Assembly (NCBI GenBank): GCA_902780495.1
Contig: CACZFM010000001.1
Span: 62,001 to 126,000, forward strand
DNA from: an uncultured Bacteroidales bacterium
GTDB taxonomy: Bacteria; Bacteroidota; Bacteroidia; Bacteroidales; Paludibacteraceae
Direction of reading: 5' to 3'
Length of the DNA stretch: 64,000 nt
A model generated the notes under the pieces. That model saw only the letters and a list, made by a program, of their open reading frames with translations, ran no database searches and was not told the DNA's origin. The first letter of the stretch is position 1. Each line of letters begins with the position of its first letter. Below, piece by piece: positions 1 through 9,061 of the stretch. Both the position numbers and the translations under genes were made by a program.

Positions 1-1
1 A

Positions 2-3000
2 CACGTGCAGTTCTCCGCCGGAGATAAGTTCGTACTCTGCAACGCCACACAGGATGCCATTTGGGTCAAACCCCTCGACCCAAGCACGGTGGAAGGATTC
101 TCCCTCGAAGGAGACACCTACAAATGTACCGTCTCCGGCTGCTTCGACTGCTACATCAAACTCAAATGGGGAGCAGATATCCTCTATGTCGGACCGGGTA
201 AAAACTGCGGTACAGGCGAACCATACAAACCACAAGAAGTCTGCACACCTTCGTACGGACTGCTCGTGGACGGACAATTCGTCGAAGGTACACAAAACAC
301 CGCGCAAACCAACTGGCTCGAATACATGATTTCGAACCTCACACTCAAAGCCGGACAAACCATCAAACTCTATGATGTTTGCACTAAAGCCCAGTGGATC
401 GTAGAAAAATACGCAGAAACCAGCTACCAGTTCCAATTTACGGAAGACCAAAGCAGTTATCTGGTCACCGAAGATGGGGAATATGATTTCTATATCAAAT
501 TCATCTACCAGAACGACGAAGTGTATGTCCACAAACACGGCTCTGAACCCACTCCCGCACCGGGTTCTTCTGTTCCCTCCGAATGTGGCGATGTCATGAT
601 GCAGGGCTTCTATTGGGATAGCTACAAGGTGGATGACGAAGAGACTATGACCAGCGAGTTTGGGGATACACGTTGGCGCTCCATGCTCACGCGTGCCGAA
701 GAGATAGGTGCCTATTTCGACCTCGTTTGGCTGCCGCCAAGTGCCTATGCCTCCGGAACAGGCTATCACCCGCGTCAGTATAGCAACCAGAACTCGGACT
801 GGGGAAGCCGCGCTGAACTGGAGAAACTGATTGCATCTTTCCACAACAGCGGCACAAAAGTGGTGGCGGATATGGTCGTCAACCACGTGGAAGCCATGGC
901 CAGTTGGTGTGATTTCGCATCGGTGGATTTCGGCGAATATGGACGCTTCGAAATAGACGGTTCATACATCTGTACCGATGATGAAATGAACGACCCATAT
1001 AACAAACAGGACACCTTGGCGGGTAAATGCTGGGGCTCTGCCTCCGGACCGTACGATGACGGATATGACGGAGAGCAGAACTATACCGCTGCACGCGATT
1101 TGGCACACGACTCCGAGAAGGTGCGCGAAATGTGCCGCGCGTATGCCAAATGGCTCATCAATGTGATGCACTACGATGGTTTCCGTTACGACTACTGTAA
1201 AGGTTTCCATGCTTCGCATATCAATGACTACAACCGTGCCGGTGGAGCATATATCTCCTTCATGGAAATGTGGTCGGGTAATGAAAACATCATCCGCAAT
1301 ATCCGCGATGCACAGATGAACACCATGGCACTGGACTTCCAGACCAAGTATCAGGCCTTCGATGGCATTGCTGCTTTCGATTACGGACGATGCAAAGGCT
1401 CCGGACTTCTGGGTGCGGGTATGTCCAAATATGCCGTTACGTTCATTGATAGCCACGACTGGTTCTTGCGCGACAATGGACAGGAGTTCGGCGGAAACGG
1501 CAACTCCATGAAGCCGGAACTGAAAGACCGCCTCTTACAGGCAAACGCCTTCCTGCTCTCTATGCCGGGTATTCCTTGCGTATTCTATCCCCACTGGGCA
1601 AAATACAAAGAGGAAATCAAACCCATGATTAACGCACGCCATTTGGCCGGAGTACATTCTGAAAGCCCTGTTACCGATGAATATGCGGAAAAAGACGGCT
1701 ATCAGTGCACTGTACACGGTCATAACGGATACCTCATCCTCTGTTTGGGTAACAAAGCGAACAATACCTTTAATGGCTATACCAAGGTGGCAAGCGGAAA
1801 AGGTTATGCCATTTGGGTACAAGCGACCAATGATGTCGCTCCGGGTATCATCGCCACGCAAAGTACTACGTTCGAAGACCTCGAAAATGGTATCACCGTT
1901 ACTATGCAGGCTGTAGGCGGAAGTCGTCAGGCTACGCTCTATTACACCACCGATGGCTCCGATCCTACCACCGAATCGGAACAATACACCGGACCCCTTA
2001 CTTTCAAGGAAACCACCACGCTGAAAGTGATGGCAGTGTGCGGAACGGCTCAATCGAAAGTGCAAACCTATACATACACCTATCGTGAGCCGCTGGCACA
2101 GGGTATTCAGGTACACTTTAAGAAACCTGCCATCTGGGAAAAAGTTTACCTCTACGCTTGGATTCCCGGAGTGGACGAACATGGTGAAGCCACCTCTACC
2201 AACCTGATGGGAGCATTCCCCGGACGGCGTATCTATCAGGATGCGGAAGGATGGTATTCCTATGAGTTCGATGCAGATATGGATTCTGTCAACTTCTGTA
2301 TCAATTCCGGTCGTGACTGCGGCGGTATCAATGTGGAATCGAACCATTTGATGGCGGATTACCATGTGTACTATGAGTGGGAAGAAGGACATGAAACGGA
2401 AAGCAAGTACGAAAAAGAAATAACGACCGTTGTGGACTTGAATCCGGATTTCGACCTCGTTATCAGTCCGGAATCCTCCTCCTTCAACGATAAGGAAGAA
2501 GGCATCCGTGTATCTCTGAACATAGTGGGACGCCCTGGAGCTGTCATTTATTACAGCATCGATGGAAGCGATCCGAACGATTGCGCCGACCCGAAGATGG
2601 ATTCTGTCAGCTTTGTAGTCAAGGAAACCACCATCGTCCGTGCCTTTGCCTATGACGCTGCCACCAAAACCAAGACGCAGGAATATGCCAACACCTTCAC
2701 CTATCAGCCCCCTCAGTCAGGACCGCTGAATGTGAAGTTCTTTAAACCCCATGAGTGGTCCGGCCTCTATCTTTATGCCTTCACCCGCATCAAGAAAGGG
2801 GGTAAGAATATTGATACACCCTATGCTTTGGATGGCATACACTCTAAGTGGCCGGGTATTCCATGGACCACGTTCCAAACCATTGGTAACGACAGCGTGT
2901 ATTATTTCCAGATGAAAGATGACTTGCAGGAAATCTATGTCATCTTCACCGAAGGTGTCAAAAAAGCACAAACACAGGATATCTTCCTCGATGCCAACAC

Positions 3001-3211
3001 TTGTTACTATTGGAATCCTGACTGCAGTCAGGCAATTGTCAGTCCCGATTGTGACGGCACCAATCCGGTGGATGAAATCGAAGAAGACAACTCTTCTGCT
3101 GTACTCAACCCCGCTGAACCGATGTACAATATCCTTGGACAAGAAGTAGATGCCTCTTACAACGGAGTCGTTATTCAAAACGGACGCAAGTTCCTGAACA
3201 TAAAGCAATAA
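2..3211 (+). CDS. Alpha-amylase, GH13, multimodular, secreted (5' end outside window)
   Basis: Hydrolyses alpha-1,4 bonds of starch, probably outside the cell. The frame is open to the window edge, so the N-terminus and signal peptide are missing; a GTG at 5 is unlikely to be the start. Residues counted from that GTG: two related N-terminal modules (about 1-75 and 80-180), the GH13 barrel (about 195-610) with region I DMVVNH (289-294), nucleophile D396 in DGFRYD, acid/base E421 in FMEMW and the H484-D485 pair. Then follow two chitobiase-C-like Ig modules (YYTTDGSDP, YYSIDGSDP) alternating with two CBM26-like starch-binding modules (VYLYAW, LYLYAF). The C-terminal tail (MYNILGQEV...VIQNGRKFL) resembles a type IX sorting signal. 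The next amylase starts 1 nt after the stop, so they are surely co-transcribed. Confidence 0.93.
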   Translation, partial: HVQFSAGDKFVLCNATQDAIWVKPLDPSTVEGFSLEGDTYKCTVSGCFDCYIKLKWGADILYVGPGKNCGTGEPYKPQEVCTPSYGLLVDGQFVEGTQNTAQTNWLEYMISNLTLKAGQTIKLYDVCTKAQWIVEKYAETSYQFQFTEDQSSYLVTEDGEYDFYIKFIYQNDEVYVHKHGSEPTPAPGSSVPSECGDVMMQGFYWDSYKVDDEETMTSEFGDTRWRSMLTRAEEIGAYFDLVWLPPSAYASGTGYHPRQYSNQNSDWGSRAELEKLIASFHNSGTKVVADMVVNHVEAMASWCDFASVDFGEYGRFEIDGSYICTDDEMNDPYNKQDTLAGKCWGSASGPYDDGYDGEQNYTAARDLAHDSEKVREMCRAYAKWLINVMHYDGFRYDYCKGFHASHINDYNRAGGAYISFMEMWSGNENIIRNIRDAQMNTMALDFQTKYQAFDGIAAFDYGRCKGSGLLGAGMSKYAVTFIDSHDWFLRDNGQEFGGNGNSMKPELKDRLLQANAFLLSMPGIPCVFYPHWAKYKEEIKPMINARHLAGVHSESPVTDEYAEKDGYQCTVHGHNGYLILCLGNKANNTFNGYTKVASGKGYAIWVQATNDVAPGIIATQSTTFEDLENGITVTMQAVGGSRQATLYYTTDGSDPTTESEQYTGPLTFKETTTLKVMAVCGTAQSKVQTYTYTYREPLAQGIQVHFKKPAIWEKVYLYAWIPGVDEHGEATSTNLMGAFPGRRIYQDAEGWYSYEFDADMDSVNFCINSGRDCGGINVESNHLMADYHVYYEWEEGHETESKYEKEITTVVDLNPDFDLVISPESSSFNDKEEGIRVSLNIVGRPGAVIYYSIDGSDPNDCADPKMDSVSFVVKETTIVRAFAYDAATKTKTQEYANTFTYQPPQSGPLNVKFFKPHEWSGLYLYAFTRIKKGGKNIDTPYALDGIHSKWPGIPWTTFQTIGNDSVYYFQMKDDLQEIYVIFTEGVKKAQTQDIFLDANTCYYWNPDCSQAIVSPDCDGTNPVDEIEEDNSSAVLNPAEPMYNILGQEVDASYNGVVIQNGRKFLNIKQ

Positions 3212-3212
3212 A

Positions 3213-4991
3213 ATGAAACGATTAGCATTCATATTTCTCCTGACAATCTTGCCGTTTGCTACCAAAGCACAATTCGGCATCATTGTAAACGGAAAAGATG
3301 TATATAGGGGCGAGTATGTCAAGCAATTCGAAGGCTTCGAACAATACCTCACCCATATATACATGAATGCCGGTGACTACTGCCAACTCTACGACCTAAC
3401 CAACAAGGTTTCGTGGACAAAACCACTCAATAGCAGTTCCACCACAGCCTTCACCCTGCGAAACAACCGTTACGAATGTGCAACGGCAGGCTGTTATGAT
3501 TTCTATATCAAAATCAAGAACAATGCCGATGAATTGTACATACAGGCAGGGTCCAATTGCAATGCCACACCCGATAACTCGGACGACTCGGACATACCTC
3601 CCTATACCCCTGTGGATTATGCTTCCGCCGTGCCCGAACAATGTACCGATGTCATGTTACAGGCGTTCTATTGGAAATCGGCAAGCGATTACACCTACGG
3701 AAGTTCCAAATGGTACACGCTCAAAGCGCAAGCCGACGAGATCAACTCCTATTTCGACATCGTTTGGCTGCCGCCAAGTTGCGTCGCTAACGACGAAATG
3801 GGATACCTACCCAAACAGTACTCAAACCAGAACTGTAAGATGGGTGGAGATATAGAACTCAAACAACTCATCTCCGCCTTCCACTCTGGAAACACCAAAG
3901 TGCTGGCAGACGTAGTCATTAACCACGCTGGAAATAACAATACGTGGGTGGACTTCTTGGAACAGGATTTTGGCACCTACGGCAAGTTCCAGCCGGTAAG
4001 TACTTGGATCACCAGTAATGACGAGGCTCAAGGGAAAGGCACCTTGGGTTCGCATGCAGATGACGGACAAGACCCCAATACGGCCAACTACAAATCAGCC
4101 CGTGACTGGGACCATCTGAACACCAACGTGCAGAACATGTGCCGAGCCTATACGCAATGGCTCAAGAACGTAATGAAATATGACGGATTCCGCTTTGACT
4201 ATTGCGGCGGTTTCCATGTCTCACATGTCAATGACTATGTCTCAGCCGCAAAGCCCTATTTCTCGGTGATGGAATACTGGAACGGCGATGCATCTATACT
4301 GAAACAACGCATTGACCAAGCAGGCAAGAACACACTGACCTTCGATTTCGCCACTTTCCACAAAGCCATCCAAGAAGGTATAGCAGTCGGCAAGTACAAC
4401 AACCTGACAACTCCCACACTTCGCGGGAAAGGCTACAGCAAATATGCCGTCACCTTTGTGGATAACCACGACACCTTCAACCGTGCTGACATCAACAACA
4501 CGGACGCAGGTAACAGTTCCGACGGAAGAACCACACTCGCCAACCGCGAACTGATGATGCAGTGTAATGCTTTCATTCTCTCCATGCCGGGCATACCCTG
4601 TGTGTTCTATCCGCATTGGTACACCTACAAGAGCGAAATCAAGGAGATGATTCACGCACGCAAGTCTGCAGGTATTCACTCGGAAAGTTCCGTTATATAC
4701 GAAGAGTCAAGTGCCGACTCCTACAAAGCCACTATTCAGGGGAAATACGGACTAATTCTCCTCTACCTTGGTACGGCAGCTTCCTCATCTGTCCCTGCAG
4801 AATTCAAACAGGCAATCAAGTCCTCCAAAGTGGCAATGTATTACACTGGGGATGGCTCCACTGCACTGGAGGAAACGGAGGTTGATTTTGATGAGAACGC
4901 GCCGGCTTATAATGTCTTGGGTCAGCCTGTTGGAAACCGATACCAAGGCCTTGTTATACAAAACGGAAAGAAATATATTGTGCAACCATAA
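3213..4991 (+). CDS. Alpha-amylase, GH13, secreted
   Basis: A 592-residue starch-hydrolysing enzyme. The signal peptide is clear (MKRLAFIFLLTILPFATKAQ), which supports this ATG. One N-terminal module of about 100 residues resembles those of the upstream amylase (YDFYIKIKNNADELYI). The GH13 domain holds region I (D233 in DVVINH), nucleophile D329 in DGFRFD, acid/base E354 in VMEYW and H419-D420 in FVDNHD. Unlike its neighbour it has no Ig or CBM26 modules. It ends in a similar tail (AYNVLGQPV...GLVIQNGKKYI). It is probably a paralogue of the first amylase from tandem duplication, with the larger enzyme binding raw starch and this one lacking obvious anchors. Confidence 0.94.
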   Translation: MKRLAFIFLLTILPFATKAQFGIIVNGKDVYRGEYVKQFEGFEQYLTHIYMNAGDYCQLYDLTNKVSWTKPLNSSSTTAFTLRNNRYECATAGCYDFYIKIKNNADELYIQAGSNCNATPDNSDDSDIPPYTPVDYASAVPEQCTDVMLQAFYWKSASDYTYGSSKWYTLKAQADEINSYFDIVWLPPSCVANDEMGYLPKQYSNQNCKMGGDIELKQLISAFHSGNTKVLADVVINHAGNNNTWVDFLEQDFGTYGKFQPVSTWITSNDEAQGKGTLGSHADDGQDPNTANYKSARDWDHLNTNVQNMCRAYTQWLKNVMKYDGFRFDYCGGFHVSHVNDYVSAAKPYFSVMEYWNGDASILKQRIDQAGKNTLTFDFATFHKAIQEGIAVGKYNNLTTPTLRGKGYSKYAVTFVDNHDTFNRADINNTDAGNSSDGRTTLANRELMMQCNAFILSMPGIPCVFYPHWYTYKSEIKEMIHARKSAGIHSESSVIYEESSADSYKATIQGKYGLILLYLGTAASSSVPAEFKQAIKSSKVAMYYTGDGSTALEETEVDFDENAPAYNVLGQPVGNRYQGLVIQNGKKYIVQP

Positions 4992-5050
4992 GTATATGTA
5001 GTGTTCTTACTGCATAATAAAAAAATCAATTAACTAAATTACTAATCACA

Positions 5051-8000
5051 ATGAAAAAGTTTCTATCGTTATTTTTTGCATTCGCATGGACGATGATTGC
5101 GTTTGCAGCAACAGAAACGACGGTGTACTTCTCTGCTCCTGAAAAGTGGATAGGGGAAAATACCGTTAAGTTGAACGTGGAACTCCAAAAGAATGTTGAG
5201 AACGGTTGGTCACAAATGGAAATGACCAAATCCACCCTCACCTACAATGGAAATCCCGTTTACATCGGCACATACACCGATGTCGAGGACGGCGTTTACA
5301 CAATGCAATTCCAGCTGTGGGACGCCGAAGACAAATGGAAAGGCCAGGATGAAGTGTATAACAGCGCCGAGTCACTAACCCCCGTCGCAAAGTACAATGG
5401 CAAAATGTATGTGCATGGCACTGGATGGACAGCTGCTCCCACCGAAAATGGCGGTGACAATCCCGGCCAAGGAGAAGGTGGCGAACAGACCGAAGTAACC
5501 TATACTTTGGTAGGTAGTCCCACGATTTTTGGCTCGTCGTGGGATACAGAAGACACTGGTAATGACATGGTAAAAGGTGAAGATGGTAATTACACGCTCA
5601 CAAAAGAGAATGTTCATCTTTCCAACCCGACGTATGAATACAAAATGGTGGTAAACCACGAGTGGGGTGCTGGACAGATTCCGGCAGACAATTCGAATCA
5701 ATCAATCACCATTGAAACCGCTGGCATATATAATGTAACTTTCACGCTTGACATGAAAGATTATGTGCTCACGGCTGTACCACAACTCATTACAGCAGAT
5801 GCAGGAGGACAAACCGAAACCGTATACACCATGGTAGGTGATGCCGATATCTTTGGCTCTTCGTGGATAATAACCGACACCAACAACGACATGGTGAAAG
5901 GTGCTGATGGCAACTATACTCTTGAAAAAGCGAACGTGCATCTTAACGCTCAACAGTATGAATATAAAATGGTGGTAAACCACGATTGGGGTGCTGGACA
6001 GATTCCGGCAGACAATTCGAATCTGTCTTTCACCGTTAAGACTGCTGGCACCTACAACGTGACTTTCACGCTTGACATGAAAGATTATGCTCTCGCAGCC
6101 GACGTACAACTCGTCAAGGCTGACGAACAGGAACAACCCCAGACCTTCACGGGTTACATCCAGCCCGGTATCTGGGATGCAGATGGTGCCAAGTACGCTG
6201 CATGGGTTTGGAAGGCCGGCAATGACGGTCAATGGACCGCATTTGCAGATGCAGTCGATGGGGCTGAAGAGAACATATACGCTATTGATGTACCGGCTCA
6301 TATCGACAGCCTCATCTTCGTTCGTTTCAAACCTGAAACGGAGACTCCTTCTTGGGAGACAGAGATAGTCGGAGAAAGCGAGCAATACGTATGGATTTGG
6401 AACCGCACCGGTTCGTATGGCACTCCGAAAGCAGAGAACTGCCGTACGTTTGTTATCACCGATTGGGATAAAGGTCTCTGGTGTGGCCAGGAAGAAGAAC
6501 AGGAAGAAGAAACTTCCGAATTCCATGTTTACCTGCAAGGTAGTTGGAACAACTGGGAAGGTCTGCACGAGTGCACTCTCAACGAGGACACAACAGCTGC
6601 TACTCTCACGATGGACCATCTCGGCGCGGGTACCTATGAATATCAGATTGTAGTGACCGTTGGTAAAGACGAATACCATTTCGCCAACACAGGTACTATG
6701 ACCCGCGACAATTGCACCGGTTGGGACTTTGCTACGGATCTTGGCTATGGAATAAACGCCGGTCTGGATGCTGACATGGATGGTGCTTACACCTTCAACC
6801 TTGTTATTGACAAGGCAGCTCTTGCTATCAACGTAAGTGTTACCTATCCTGACAACGGCCAGGGTGGCGAACAGACCGAAACCATTTACACCCTTGCAGG
6901 AAGCAAAGACCTGTTTGGTACGGAATGGGATCTCACCAACGAAGCCAACGACATGGTTGCTACTGCCGAGGCGAACATCTATTCTCTCACGAAAGAGAAT
7001 GTCCACCTCAATGCAGGAACACATACCTTCCGTGTATATGCCGACCGTGACTTCAAGGGCTATCAAGTTCCCGCAGATCACGATCAGGAACTTGTTATCA
7101 AGCAGGCTGGTACATATAATGTAACCTTCACGCTGAACACGAATGAGCACACGCTTGATGTTGTTCCTGAACTTGTCAAGGCTGACGAACAGGAACAACC
7201 CCAAACCTTCACCGGTTTCATCCAACCCGGTATCTGGGACGCAGATGGTGCCAAGTACGCTGCATGGGTTTGGAAAGCTGGCAATGAGGGTCAATGGACC
7301 GCATTTGCAGATGCAGTCGATGGGGCTGAAGAGAACATATACGCTATTGATGTACCGGCTCATATCGACAGCCTCATCTTCGTTCGCTTCAAACCTGAGA
7401 CGGAGGCTCCGTCATGGGAATGGGATGACGTTTCTCAGGACTTTGCTTGGATTTGGAACCGCACCGGTTCGTATGGCACTCCGAAAGCAGAGAACTGCCG
7501 TACGTTTGTTATCACCGATTGGGACAAAGGTCTCTGGTGTGGCCAGGAAGAAGAGGAGGAAGAAGAAACTTCCGAATTCCATGTTTACCTGCAAGGTAGT
7601 TGGAACGGTTGGAGTGGTAAGCACGAGTGCACGCTCAACGCTGACACAACTCAAGCCACTCTCACGATGGAACGCCTTGGTATGGGCACCTATGAATATC
7701 AGGTTGTAGTGACCGTTGGTAAAGACGAATACCATTTTGCCAACAAGGGTACTATGACCCGCGACAATTGCACCGGTTGGGACTTTGCTACGGATCTCGG
7801 CTATGGTGTCAACGCAGGTCTGGATGCTGACATGGATGGTGCTTACACCTTCAACCTTGTTATTGACAAGGCAGCTCTTGCTATCAACGTAAGTGTTACC
7901 TATCCTGACAACGGACAGGAGGAACAGACTACCACCGTTTATTTCGTCAATACGGAAAATTGGGAAACTGTCTATATCTATGCATGGACGGGAGAAGGAG

Positions 8001-8692
8001 AAACCTTCGAGGAAAATGCTCCATGGCCCGGAATAGAGATGGGTAAACTCAGACCGCTTGTTAACGGACATGATGTTTATGCATACGACCTTGACAACAA
8101 GTTCAGTAACATCATCTTCAATGGCGCATCCGATGACAAGAAGACCGGCAATCTCACTCTCAGTGCCAATGCACCGTATTTCTACGGCTCAACATGGTAT
8201 GCTGAAATCGATGACATCCCTGCAGAGCAGCAACCCGAATTGCATGTTTACCTCCAAGGTTCTTGGGACAACTGGGAGCTGCACGAGTTCACGCAGAACC
8301 TGCAAGAGGATAACGCTACCTTGGCATTACAACTGGATCCGGAAACATACGACTTCCAGATTGTTCTTGAGTATGGTGGTGTGCAAGTCTATTTCTACAA
8401 CACCGGAACCATGACTCGCGACAACTGCACGGGTTGGAACTTTGACTTGGTTACGGAGTACGGACAGAACGCCCGCTTGACGGCGGACATGACAGGTTCT
8501 TATACCTTCACGCTCACCGGAGATCTGGACAACAATCAAGTCACGCTTTCTGTTACCTATCCTGACAACCAGGGTTCGGCATTGGAGGAGACCTCTGTTT
8601 CTTCCGAACTCCGCAAGGTCATGGAGAATGGTGTTCTTTACATCATCCGTGACGGCAAAAAGTACAACGCCCAGGGTGCTGTAGTTTATTAA
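5051..8692 (+). CDS. Large modular secreted starch-binding-type protein with duplicated modules
   Basis: 1213 residues with a signal peptide (MKKFLSLFFAFAWTMIAFA) and no catalytic domain that I recognise. Three module types are visible: X (YTLVGS..IFGSSW, three copies starting near nt 5503, 5821 and 6886, resembling modules of pullulanases and Sus proteins), Y (QPGIWDADGAKYAAWVWKAG, two copies) and Z (FHVYLQGSWNNW, three copies starting near 6517, 7576 and 8237). A CBM26-like module (VYFVNTENWETVYIYAW) lies at nt 7930-8220. Acidic Glu linkers separate Y and Z. The tail (GVLYIIRDGKKYNAQG) is shared with two other secreted proteins in the window. By context it may hold starch at the cell surface, in a SusE/F-like role; this is inference. 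A 59-nt gap without a promoter suggests co-transcription with the amylases. Confidence 0.85.
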   Translation: MKKFLSLFFAFAWTMIAFAATETTVYFSAPEKWIGENTVKLNVELQKNVENGWSQMEMTKSTLTYNGNPVYIGTYTDVEDGVYTMQFQLWDAEDKWKGQDEVYNSAESLTPVAKYNGKMYVHGTGWTAAPTENGGDNPGQGEGGEQTEVTYTLVGSPTIFGSSWDTEDTGNDMVKGEDGNYTLTKENVHLSNPTYEYKMVVNHEWGAGQIPADNSNQSITIETAGIYNVTFTLDMKDYVLTAVPQLITADAGGQTETVYTMVGDADIFGSSWIITDTNNDMVKGADGNYTLEKANVHLNAQQYEYKMVVNHDWGAGQIPADNSNLSFTVKTAGTYNVTFTLDMKDYALAADVQLVKADEQEQPQTFTGYIQPGIWDADGAKYAAWVWKAGNDGQWTAFADAVDGAEENIYAIDVPAHIDSLIFVRFKPETETPSWETEIVGESEQYVWIWNRTGSYGTPKAENCRTFVITDWDKGLWCGQEEEQEEETSEFHVYLQGSWNNWEGLHECTLNEDTTAATLTMDHLGAGTYEYQIVVTVGKDEYHFANTGTMTRDNCTGWDFATDLGYGINAGLDADMDGAYTFNLVIDKAALAINVSVTYPDNGQGGEQTETIYTLAGSKDLFGTEWDLTNEANDMVATAEANIYSLTKENVHLNAGTHTFRVYADRDFKGYQVPADHDQELVIKQAGTYNVTFTLNTNEHTLDVVPELVKADEQEQPQTFTGFIQPGIWDADGAKYAAWVWKAGNEGQWTAFADAVDGAEENIYAIDVPAHIDSLIFVRFKPETEAPSWEWDDVSQDFAWIWNRTGSYGTPKAENCRTFVITDWDKGLWCGQEEEEEEETSEFHVYLQGSWNGWSGKHECTLNADTTQATLTMERLGMGTYEYQVVVTVGKDEYHFANKGTMTRDNCTGWDFATDLGYGVNAGLDADMDGAYTFNLVIDKAALAINVSVTYPDNGQEEQTTTVYFVNTENWETVYIYAWTGEGETFEENAPWPGIEMGKLRPLVNGHDVYAYDLDNKFSNIIFNGASDDKKTGNLTLSANAPYFYGSTWYAEIDDIPAEQQPELHVYLQGSWDNWELHEFTQNLQEDNATLALQLDPETYDFQIVLEYGGVQVYFYNTGTMTRDNCTGWNFDLVTEYGQNARLTADMTGSYTFTLTGDLDNNQVTLSVTYPDNQGSALEETSVSSELRKVMENGVLYIIRDGKKYNAQGAVVY
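6112..7921 (+). repeat. Internal ~0.75-kb near-identical duplication within the modular protein gene
   Basis: Nucleotides about 6112-6865 (module Y plus Z) recur at about 7174-7921 with long identical runs and few substitutions. The offset is 1062 nt at the start and 1056 nt at the end, so one small in-frame length change lies between them (ESEQYVWIW versus DVSQDFAWIW and the Glu linker). The copies are far more alike at DNA level than the other modules, indicating recent duplication or gene conversion. Confidence 0.9.
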
Positions 8693-8732
8693 GCGGCAAA
8701 TACAGTAATTTCTTACTGACCTCATCGAAGAG

Positions 8733-8764
8733 GGGTGTGTCAAACCATTTGGCACACCCTTTTT
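8733..8764 (+). terminator. Rho-independent terminator after the starch cluster
   Basis: A 12-bp stem (8733-8744 with 8748-8759, one G-U pair) with a 3-nt loop and a run of T. It lies 40 nt after the stop codon of the modular starch-binding protein and closes the amylase operon. Confidence 0.85.
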
Positions 8765-8809
8765 CTGTCCTCCTTATCTCCATCTCCCTCGGACTATCCT
8801 GCTGTTTTC

Positions 8810-8853
8810 AATATATGCTCAATGTATGCTGAATGTATGCTCAATGTATGCTC
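8810..8853. repeat. Intergenic tandem array, 4 x 11 bp
   Basis: Four contiguous 11-bp units of the form AATGTATGCTC (first AATATATGCTC, second ending in G). It is preceded by GCTGTTTTC and followed by AAGCCGAGATGACAGG. The gap 8765-9019 holds no gene; apart from this array it is AT-rich sequence leading to the next promoter. A clearly related array lies at 35103-35146. Confidence 0.85.
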
Positions 8854-8996
8854 AAGCCGAGATGACAGGGAGACAACCGAGACATGGCAACCATTCGGAA
8901 AAGCCGAATAGTTCAAAAAGACGGAACTTCAAATCGTCTTTTTTGTGTCTATAAACATTAAACCTTAAACATTCAACTAAAAATCTTTGATTTTTC

Positions 8997-9029
8997 TTGC
9001 ATATATAAAATATTTTTTGTACCTTTGCA
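8997..9029 (+). promoter_or_regulatory. Bacteroidetes-type promoter for the DUF2075 gene
   Basis: CTTG at the -33 position (about 8996-8999) and TAccTTTGCA at 9020-9029. Transcription would begin near 9034, downstream of the earliest in-frame ATG (8987). This decides the start of the next gene at 9062. Confidence 0.75.
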
Positions 9030-9061
9030 GGCGAATTGAGTGCAGGAAACAACGGAAGGTA

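Noticed and set aside
5702..7363. 553-codon open frame on the minus strand inside the starch-binding protein gene
   Set aside because: It is antisense to a well-supported gene with a signal peptide and domains, and its repeats mirror that gene.
8987..9061. Upstream start for the DUF2075 protein
   Set aside because: The ATG at 8987 is upstream of the predicted transcription start and adds no conserved residues.
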